Shown here piece by piece: positions 5,755 through 10,252 of a DNA stretch of 10,252 nucleotides. Below the pieces are notes generated by a model. It searched no databases. It was not told the DNA's origin and saw only the letters and a program-made list of their open reading frames with translations. Made by a program: the position numbers and the translations under genes. Each line of letters begins with the position of its first letter. The stretch's first letter is position 1. The DNA comes from Clostridiales bacterium (GTDB lineage Bacteria > Bacillota > Clostridia > Lachnospirales > CAG-274), in the NCBI GenBank assembly GCA_021203425.1, contig JAJQBF010000244.1, positions 1 to 10,252 of the forward strand, in the 5' to 3' direction.

Positions 5755-5925
5755 ACTATAAAAGCTCGATTGCTCCGTACTTAACGCACTCCCGCAATCG
5801 TCCCGGTATTCGCTGCTCCGGACTATCGTCCTACGCTGCTCATACTGGGGAGGTTGTCTGATAGGCAAACATCTGTGCAAACTTTGTTTGCCCATCTGTT
5901 TGTCTATCGACAACGCTTTTATAGT
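5755..5925 (-). repeat. Structured inverted-repeat element 2 between rpmF and its terminator
   Basis: The 171-base element is closed by ACTATAAAAGC (5755-5765) and GCTTTTATAGT (5915-5925). Inside are three hairpins. A: CGATTGC/GCAATCG (5767-5773 with 5794-5800). B: CCCGGTAT/ATACTGGG (5802-5809 with 5842-5849), enclosing GGAC-TATC-GTCC (5820-5831) across a 10-by-10 internal loop in which both sides carry CGCTGCTC. C: a 17-bp stem with one bulge (5853-5870 with 5898-5914), capped by GCAAAC-TTT-GTTTGC (5877-5891). On the minus strand the loop in B becomes purine-rich (GAGCAGCG on both sides) and can form GA pairs and GC/GC steps. Strand is uncertain: hairpin order and GA pairs favour minus, but two G-U pairs favour plus. 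Same size and plan as the element at 5321-5486. Confidence 0.65.
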
Positions 5926-5930
5926 AAAAA

Positions 5931-5962
5931 CAGGGGACATTCTCCGTCTCCTGCTTTTTTTT
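5931..5962 (+). terminator. Rho-independent terminator after rpmF
   Basis: CAGGGGAC (5931-5938) pairs with GTCTCCTG (5946-5953), one G-U, around a 7-base loop. It is followed at once by C and eight T residues (5955-5962). This is a textbook terminator and separates rpmF from plsX. Confidence 0.9.
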
Positions 5963-5974
5963 GAAATCAAGTTA

Positions 5975-5993
5975 AGGAAATGTTTCATTTCCT
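5975..5993 (+). promoter_or_regulatory. Inverted repeat in the plsX upstream region
   Basis: AGGAAATG-TTT-CATTTCCT is a perfect 8-bp inverted repeat, 72 bases before the plsX start. Because the rpmF terminator lies just upstream, plsX must start from a promoter in 5963-6064. I could not pick a clear one: TATGCT (5997-6002) lacks a good -35. The repeat could be an operator for a fatty-acid regulator or an RNA hairpin. It does not look like a FapR site. Confidence 0.35.
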
Positions 5994-6050
5994 AAATATG
6001 CTGAAATAAAAACCGGATTCAATGTCTTTATTTTTAAAGGCTAATATTTA

Positions 6051-6060
6051 AAAGGGTGAT
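6051..6060 (+). promoter_or_regulatory. plsX ribosome binding site, decides the start codon
   Basis: AAAGGGTGAT matches the extended anti-Shine-Dalgarno pairing and lies four bases before the ATG at 6065. An in-frame GTG at 6056 lies inside this site and cannot be its start. Confidence 0.7.
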
Positions 6061-6064
6061 TATA

Positions 6065-7072
6065 ATGTCAAAAGTCAGAATTGCCGTTGACTGTATGGGT
6101 GGAGACAACGCCCCGACGGAAATAGTCAAGGGCTGTGTGGAGGCTCTTAAAACAGGTGATGACACACTTGTCCTTGTAGGCAAAAGCGGCATAATAAACA
6201 GTGAGCTTTCAAAATATAAATATGACAAAGAGCGTATTGAAATTGTCGATGCGCCGGAGGTTATAGAGAATGACGAAATTCCCACAAACGCAATAAGAAG
6301 AAAGAAAAATTCTTCAATGGTTTTGGGGCTTAACCTTGTCAAAGAGGGTAAAGCAAACGCTTTTATTTCCGCCGGAAATACAGGGGCGCTCCTTGCCGGA
6401 GCAACGGTTATTGTCGGAAGGATTAAGGGTGTTGAAAGACCTTGTCTTGCAACACTTATACCTACGGAAAAGGGACCGTCTCTTCTTATGGACGTAGGGG
6501 CAAATACAGACTGTAAGCCGAATTATATCGTGCAGTTTGCAAAAATGGGTTCCGTATATTTTGAAAACGTAATGGGAGTTAAAAACCCGAAAGTAGGAAT
6601 TGTCAACATAGGGGTCGAAGAGGAAAAGGGAAATCTTATGACGAGGGAAGCCCACAAGCTCCTTAATGAGACGGATCTTAACTTTATAGGAAATGCCGAG
6701 GCGAGGGATCTCCTGACTCATGTGGCAGACGTTCTGGTCTGTGACGGCTTTGTAGGAAATATTATTCTTAAATTCGGCGAAGGAATGGCAACTACTCTTT
6801 TCAGAATGGTAAAAAACTCTCTTATGAGCAGTTTTATCGCTAAAATAGGGGCGGTTCTCTGCTTAAAGCCCATAAAGGCTCTTGTTAAAACAATGGACTA
6901 TTCTGAAGTCGGCGGTGCTCCGTTTTTAGGGCTTACTTCTCTTGTGGTTAAAGCCCACGGCGCCTCAAACGCAAAGGCAATAGTCGGCGCAGTAAACCAG
7001 TGCCGTTCCTTTATAGAAAAAGATATTGTAAATAAAATTCAAAAAAAGTTTAAATTAGGGCTTGATAAATAG
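6065..7072 (+). CDS. plsX: Phosphate acyltransferase PlsX
   Basis: PlsX converts acyl-ACP and phosphate to acyl-phosphate, the acyl donor used by PlsY for the first step of phosphatidic acid synthesis; it is a cytoplasmic, membrane-associated enzyme. From ATG 6065 it has 335 residues, the normal length. The N-terminus reads KVRIAVDCMGGDNAP, the family hallmark. Others are FISAGNTGALLAGA, RPCLATLIPT, LLMDVGANTDCKP, VGIVNIGVEEEKGN, CDGFVGNIILKFGEG and the C-terminal YSEVGGAPFLGL. It is followed 59 bases later by acpP, whose product supplies its substrate, and then rnc, a common clostridial order. A fabD or fapR gene is not adjacent. Confidence 0.96.
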   Translation: MSKVRIAVDCMGGDNAPTEIVKGCVEALKTGDDTLVLVGKSGIINSELSKYKYDKERIEIVDAPEVIENDEIPTNAIRRKKNSSMVLGLNLVKEGKANAFISAGNTGALLAGATVIVGRIKGVERPCLATLIPTEKGPSLLMDVGANTDCKPNYIVQFAKMGSVYFENVMGVKNPKVGIVNIGVEEEKGNLMTREAHKLLNETDLNFIGNAEARDLLTHVADVLVCDGFVGNIILKFGEGMATTLFRMVKNSLMSSFIAKIGAVLCLKPIKALVKTMDYSEVGGAPFLGLTSLVVKAHGASNAKAIVGAVNQCRSFIEKDIVNKIQKKFKLGLDK

Positions 7073-7131
7073 CCGGATATTTAGTATAGTAGTAATAGAA
7101 TGATTTAAATTATTTAAGGAGGAAACTTAAA

Positions 7132-7362
7132 ATGATTTTTGATAAGGTTAAAGAAATTATTGCTGAGCAGATGGGCGTTTCAGAAGACGAAATTACTCTC
7201 GAGACTTCTTTCGCCGATGATCTTGACGCTGACTCTCTTGATATTTTCCAGATTATCTCTGAGCTTGAAGACGCTTTTGAAATCGAGTTCGCTAATGAAG
7301 ATGCTGAGAATATAAAGACAGTAGGCGACGCTGTTGATTATATCAACGAAGCAAAGAAATAA
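7132..7362 (+). CDS. acpP: Acyl carrier protein
   Basis: A 76-residue acidic protein that carries acyl chains on a 4'-phosphopantetheine arm during fatty-acid synthesis and delivers them to PlsX. The attachment site is Ser35 in the motif DLDADSLDIFQIISELED. Helix I is MIFDKVKEIIAEQMGV, and the C-terminal helix is KTVGDAVDYINEAKK. AAGGAGG lies close upstream of the ATG. It is followed directly by a terminator (7382-7413), so it may be made with plsX or from a promoter inside the short A+T-rich gap; TAGTATAGTAGTAAT near 7082-7096 could contain a -10, but no -35 is clear. Confidence 0.97.
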   Translation: MIFDKVKEIIAEQMGVSEDEITLETSFADDLDADSLDIFQIISELEDAFEIEFANEDAENIKTVGDAVDYINEAKK

Positions 7363-7381
7363 TAGAAGACACCGAATTCAA

Positions 7382-7417
7382 AAACAGGGGGCGTTTTTAA
7401 GCGTTCCCTGTTTATTA
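7382..7417 (+). terminator. Terminator after acpP
   Basis: AAACAGGGGGCG (7382-7393) pairs with CGTTCCCTGTTT (7402-7413) over 12 bp with two G-U pairs and an 8-base loop. The T-rich tail (TTTATTAT) is modest, so some read-through into rnc is possible. Confidence 0.7.
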
Positions 7418-7431
7418 TCAAAATCGGAAAT

Positions 7432-7533
7432 CTCAGAGGAAATTTTTTCCTTTTTGAGGTTCCTTAAATTTAAGCAGATATAACTATTCAGACATTTGAC
7501 GTATAGTATATAACATTGTCTCAATAGTTATAT
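7432..7533 (+). promoter_or_regulatory. Hairpin-rich leader of rnc, possible RNase III target
   Basis: Two hairpins lie between the acpP terminator and rnc. The first (7432-7458) has an AGGAAA-TTT-TTTCCT core. The second (7478-7533) pairs ATATAACTATT with AATAGTTATAT (11 bp, perfect), then, after one C/C mismatch, AGACA with TGTCT, around a 22-base loop. The long stem ends about 26 bases before the rnc start. In E. coli, RNase III cuts a hairpin in its own leader and so limits its own mRNA; the position here suggests the same, but this is inference. No good promoter was found: TTGACG (7496-7501) lies in the loop without a matching -10. Confidence 0.5.
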
Positions 7534-7559
7534 TTGTTTTTTACGGGAGATGTCAAAAA

Positions 7560-8234
7560 ATGGATAAAATATTAAATTACACATTTAAAAACCCCGAATA
7601 TTTGGAAATTGCCCTGACTCACAGTTCTTATGCCCATGAAATGGGAATGCCCAATTATAAAAACAATGAACGGCAGGAATTTTTGGGTGACGCTGTTTTG
7701 GAGGTTGTTGTAAGCAACTATATTTTTAACAAATACAAATATATGCAGGAGGGTGAAATGACCAAGCTCAGAGCGGGGGCAGTTTGTGAAGAAACTCTTG
7801 CGGCGGTGGCTAAGGAAATTAACTTAGGTGCCTATTTGAAACTGGGCAGAGGAGAAGAACATACCGGAGGAAGAAACAGATCCTCTATTCTTGCAGACGC
7901 TATGGAGGCTGTTTTCGGGGCGGTATATTTAGACGGAGGGCTTGAAGAAGCCTCAAAATTTATTTTGAATATACTTACAGTTCATATTGATGCGCTTATA
8001 AATGATTTTAAAACAAGAGACTGCAAAACATATCTTCAGGAGCTTATTCAGAAAAAAAGCAAGGAGCCTTTGGTTTATACAATTATAAGCGAGACGGGGC
8101 TTGCCCACAATAAAGAATTTGTCTCAACCGTATCTCATCACGGGGTTGTTTTGGGAAAGGGCAAAGGAAAGAGTAAAAAAGAAGCCGAGCAGAATGCTGC
8201 GGCAGACGCTATAAACAAAACAGATATACACTAA
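7560..8234 (+). CDS. rnc: Ribonuclease III
   Basis: A double-strand-specific endoribonuclease that processes rRNA precursors and structured mRNAs. The 224 residues match the family in length. The catalytic domain holds the signature NERQEFLGDAVLE, with Glu40 and Asp44; the second acidic pair is in LADAMEAVFGAVYLDGG, Asp113 and Glu116, so all expected metal ligands are present. A double-stranded RNA-binding domain spans about 155-219, beginning with TYLQELIQKK and ending with GKGKSKKEAEQNAAADAI. GGGAG lies about nine bases before the ATG. In many Firmicutes smc and ftsY follow rnc; here spoVS follows instead. Hairpins upstream may allow self-regulation. Confidence 0.97.
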   Translation: MDKILNYTFKNPEYLEIALTHSSYAHEMGMPNYKNNERQEFLGDAVLEVVVSNYIFNKYKYMQEGEMTKLRAGAVCEETLAAVAKEINLGAYLKLGRGEEHTGGRNRSSILADAMEAVFGAVYLDGGLEEASKFILNILTVHIDALINDFKTRDCKTYLQELIQKKSKEPLVYTIISETGLAHNKEFVSTVSHHGVVLGKGKGKSKKEAEQNAAADAINKTDIH

Positions 8235-8333
8235 AGTGATTATCGAAAACCTTCTTAACGGCTGCTTTCATAGGAATAAACTTTTCAATAAAGCAAATAC
8301 TATTATAAAACCACATTATAACAGGAGGCAGCT

Positions 8334-8594
8334 ATGGAAGTATTAAAGGTTTCAACAACATCACAGCCAAAATCTGTAGCAGGCGCTGTAGCCGCTATAG
8401 CCAGAAACGGCAATGCATCTGAAATTCAGGCAATCGGCGCAGGAGCTGTAAATCAGGCTGTAAAAAGCATTGCAATAGCAAGGGGGTATGTTGCCCCAAA
8501 CGGCATTGAGCTTATCTGCATACCGGCTTTCAGCCAAATAGAAGTCGAAGGTGAGCTTAAAACATCTATTAAATTTCTTGTGGAAAGAAGATAA
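8334..8594 (+). CDS. spoVS: Stage V sporulation protein S (SpoVS)
   Basis: An 86-residue Alba-like protein, full length and very close to the conserved SpoVS sequence: VLKVSTTSQPKSVAGAVAA at the start, IQAIGAGAVNQAVKSIAIARGY in the middle (split here only by reading), and ELICIPAFSQIEV before the end. In Bacillus it affects septation and spore coat assembly and is read by sigma-H; its molecular target is not established. AGGAGG lies five bases before the ATG. The 99-base gap after rnc has AGGAATAA at 8272-8279, which resembles a sigma-H -35, but no well-spaced GAAT follows, so I do not call a promoter. A terminator follows, shared with pyk. Confidence 0.96.
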   Translation: MEVLKVSTTSQPKSVAGAVAAIARNGNASEIQAIGAGAVNQAVKSIAIARGYVAPNGIELICIPAFSQIEVEGELKTSIKFLVERR

Positions 8595-8610
8595 AAAACA
8601 ATAAACAATA

Positions 8611-8649
8611 AACAGACAGGATATTCCTTTGCGGATTATCCTGCCTGTT
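8611..8649. terminator. Bidirectional terminator between spoVS and pyk
   Basis: AACAGACAGGATA (8611-8623) pairs with TATCCTGCCTGTT (8637-8649), one mismatch, and the stem continues with TCC/GGA inside. For pyk (minus strand) the stem is followed by a long T-rich run; for spoVS the tail (CCGTTTATATTTT) is weaker. The genes converge here. Confidence 0.75.
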
Positions 8650-8666
8650 CCGTTTATATTTTAAAG

Positions 8667-8684
8667 CAAACAATTAATTGTTTG
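8667..8684. repeat. Perfect 18-bp palindrome after pyk
   Basis: CAAACAATTAATTGTTTG reads identically on both strands and lies ten bases past the pyk stop codon. In RNA it could form a 7-bp hairpin with a four-base loop ahead of the main terminator. It may protect the pyk mRNA end, bind a dimeric protein, or be chance. Confidence 0.45.
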
Positions 8685-8694
8685 AAAGTAATTT

Positions 8695-10128
8695 TTATAA
8701 GAATCCCTCGCCTACAACATGGGCTTTGATTGTGTTTGTGTTGCCGGTTTTTCCTACGGGAGTTCCGCCTACAAGCATAACAATATCGCCGTCCTTTATG
8801 TAGCCGTCTTTCTTACATCTTTCTACGGATACATTAAACAAATCGGCAAAGTTTGTTCTTACAAAGGGGATAAGACCGGGGGTTGTTCCCCAAACTATAT
8901 TGAGCTGACGTGCAACAGCCGGGTTAGCTGTGTAGCCGAAAAGCTCTACAGCAGGACGGAATTTAGCCAGCTTGAAAATTGTAAAGCCCGAGTTTGAAAC
9001 GGCAATTATACCCTTTGAACACAGGTCAGATGAAGATGTAACAACAGCGTGGCACATAGCGTTTGTAATATCCGTAAGCTTGGCGGAGCCTTTGCTCTTG
9101 AAACGTGATGTATAATCGATTGAGCTTTCGATACTCTCGGCAATATTAACCATTGCTTTAACAGCCTGAACGGGATATTCGCCTTTTGCCGATTCGCCTG
9201 AAAGCATAATTGCGTCTGTACCGTCATATATAGCGTTTGCAACGTCGGACGCTTCTGCTCTTGTGGGACGGGGATTGTGAACCATTGATTCAAGCATCTG
9301 TGTAGCTGTAATAACGGGAATACCCTTGTCAATACACTTGTGAATCATCTGTTTCTGAACAACGGGAACCTCTTCAAAAGGGATTTCTACACCTAAGTCA
9401 CCTCTTGCTACCATAATTGCATCGGTAACGGAAAGGATTTCATTTAAGTTTTTAACGCCCTCACGGGATTCAATCTTAGAGATAATTTTTATTGTCTGTC
9501 CGCCGTTTTGTTTAAGAGCACGCTTAATAGCCAAAACGTCCTTTGCGGAACGGATAAATGAGGCGGCAATATAGTCGAAACCCTGTTCGATTCCGAATTT
9601 TATGTCGGCAAGGTCTTTTTCGGCAAGTGCAGGAAGATTAACCTTAACGTCAGGCAAGTTGATGCCCTTGTGAGAGCCTAAAAGACCGTCATTTTTAACC
9701 GTGCAGATAACGTCATTGTCTTTAATTCCCGTTACGATAAGTTCAATAAGACCGTCGTCAACAAGAACTCTTGCTCCTACTTTAAGGTCTTCGAGGAAAC
9801 CCTCATATGTTACCGAAGCTCTTTCGGCATTTCCTACAATGTCATCTGTTGTGAAAATAAATGTCTGACCCTTTTTAAGCTGAATGTTTTCCTCTTCAAG
9901 GTTGCCTGTTCTGATTTCGGGACCTTTTGTATCAAGAATAAGGGGGATAGGCAAGCCCAGCTCCTCTCTTACAGCTTTTACGTTTTCGATAACCGGCAGA
10001 TGTGACTCGTGTGAGCCGTGGGAGAAGTTAATACGGCAGGCATTTATACCCGTTGTCATCAATTCTCTCAGCATTTCTTTTGAGTCGCTGGCAGGGCCGA
10101 TAGTTGCGATGATTTTGGTTTTTCTCAT
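8695..10128 (-). CDS. pyk: Pyruvate kinase
   Basis: Converts phosphoenolpyruvate and ADP to pyruvate and ATP, the last step of glycolysis, in the cytoplasm. It has 477 residues. The N-terminus has TKIIATIGPAS and INFSHGSHE (Arg32, Asn34, Ser36); DTKGPEIRTG (Asp66) precedes the B domain (about 70-165). The active-site signature is IISKIESREGVKN (Lys218, Glu220), followed by IMVARGDLGVEI (Asp244), TATQMLESM (Thr276) and NPRPTRAEASDVANAI. The C-terminal domain ends with VGGTPVGKTGNTNTI, the allosteric loop region. It lacks the extra PEP-utiliser-like domain found at the C-terminus of Bacillus pyruvate kinase (about 585 residues), so it is the short form. AGGAGG lies nine bases before the ATG at 10128. 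It is convergent with spoVS. Confidence 0.98.
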   Translation of the reverse strand: MRKTKIIATIGPASDSKEMLRELMTTGINACRINFSHGSHESHLPVIENVKAVREELGLPIPLILDTKGPEIRTGNLEEENIQLKKGQTFIFTTDDIVGNAERASVTYEGFLEDLKVGARVLVDDGLIELIVTGIKDNDVICTVKNDGLLGSHKGINLPDVKVNLPALAEKDLADIKFGIEQGFDYIAASFIRSAKDVLAIKRALKQNGGQTIKIISKIESREGVKNLNEILSVTDAIMVARGDLGVEIPFEEVPVVQKQMIHKCIDKGIPVITATQMLESMVHNPRPTRAEASDVANAIYDGTDAIMLSGESAKGEYPVQAVKAMVNIAESIESSIDYTSRFKSKGSAKLTDITNAMCHAVVTSSSDLCSKGIIAVSNSGFTIFKLAKFRPAVELFGYTANPAVARQLNIVWGTTPGLIPFVRTNFADLFNVSVERCKKDGYIKDGDIVMLVGGTPVGKTGNTNTIKAHVVGEGFL

Positions 10129-10180
10129 TTTTTCCGTCCTCCTTATATTGTGAAACAGTGGATAATGTGGTTTTCAAGGC

Positions 10181-10209
10181 ATTATAATACTGTAGTATTA
10201 CAGCAGGTT
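10181..10209 (-). promoter_or_regulatory. Candidate pyk promoter overlapping an inverted repeat
   Basis: On the minus strand TATAAT (10186-10181) would start transcription about 45 bases before pyk. The base stretch 17 bases upstream of it (AACCTG) is a poor -35. A perfect inverted repeat TAATACT-GT-AGTATTA (10185-10200) overlaps the -10 and spacer, as an operator for a dimeric repressor would. Confidence 0.4.
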
Positions 10210-10252
10210 CATAATTATTATTTCCCTCTTGTCATCAACAATTCCTTAATAT

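Noticed and set aside
5321..5925. Elements 1 and 2 as a CRISPR array, riboswitch pair or T-box
   Set aside because: There are no regular direct repeats with spacers, and the elements follow genes rather than lead them; I see no T-box (TGGNACC-like) or known aptamer core.
5614..5988. Minus-strand open frame of 124 residues across rpmF and element 2
   Set aside because: It runs through the real rpmF gene, the structured element and the terminator, has no recognisable domain, and its composition is explained by the hairpins.
7496..7514. TTGACG with TATATA/TATAAC as an rnc promoter
   Set aside because: The two hexamers are separated by only five to seven bases, far below the 16-18 needed, and both lie in the loop of the leader hairpin.
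8272..8298. Sigma-H-like promoter before spoVS (AGGAATAA ... AAAT)
   Set aside because: The -10 lacks the G of GAAT and the spacing is about two bases too long, so the match is too weak to call.
9006..9332. Minus-strand open frame of 108 residues inside pyk
   Set aside because: It is a shadow of the pyruvate kinase gene in another frame, with no start signal or family resemblance.
10218..10252. Possible 3' end of another minus-strand gene entering from the right edge (reads IKELLMTRGK then stop)
   Set aside because: Only about eleven codons are visible; they cannot be told from chance. A pfkA gene often precedes pyk in Firmicutes, but nothing here identifies one.

Overview
The window looks like a chromosomal segment of a low-GC, endospore-forming member of the Clostridia. 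It carries the spoIIA operon (anti-anti-sigma factor, anti-sigma factor, sigma-F), a spoVA operon, spoVS and a clostridial-type rpmF/plsX/acpP/rnc cluster, with strong AGGAGG-type ribosome binding sites and A+T-rich intergenic DNA. I see no phage genes, transposase, CRISPR array, tRNA or rRNA. I cannot place the organism more finely from sequence alone.

Bases 1-4526 are one minus-strand sporulation block. Transcription runs right to left: spoIIAA, spoIIAB, sigF, spoVAA, spoVAB, spoVAC, spoVAD, spoVAE, then a terminator at 50-86. The genes are packed with overlapping stop/start codons or very short gaps. SpoIIAA and SpoIIAB control sigma-F, the first forespore sigma factor. The SpoVA proteins form the forespore inner-membrane system that moves dipicolinic acid (Ca-DPA) into the spore. 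spoVAA is broken by a one-base change in an A8 tract. Its missing C-terminus is intact in the next frame and ends in a TGATG overlap with spoVAB.

Bases 4527-4835 are a divergent intergenic region with a good sigma-A promoter facing right. From 4836 onward the plus strand carries a DUF177 (YceD/YlbN) gene, rpmF, plsX, acpP, rnc and spoVS: ribosomal protein bL32, phospholipid and fatty-acid synthesis, RNA processing and sporulation. A strong terminator follows rpmF, another follows acpP, and a bidirectional one sits after spoVS. Convergent to these is pyk (pyruvate kinase) on the minus strand at 8695-10128, with its own promoter-like region near the right edge.

The most unusual content is non-coding. 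Two elements of about 170 bases (5321-5486 and 5755-5925) flank rpmF. Each is closed by a 10-11 bp terminal inverted repeat of the form AC...AGC/GCT...GT and filled almost completely with hairpins: one long hairpin of about 62-65 bases beside one terminus, and other stems with purine-rich internal loops (tandem GA). The two share architecture more than sequence and appear to lie in opposite orientations. They could be a small mobile repeat family or a structured RNA family; I do not recognise them. A separate long hairpin (7478-7533) sits directly upstream of rnc, where RNase III autoregulation would act.
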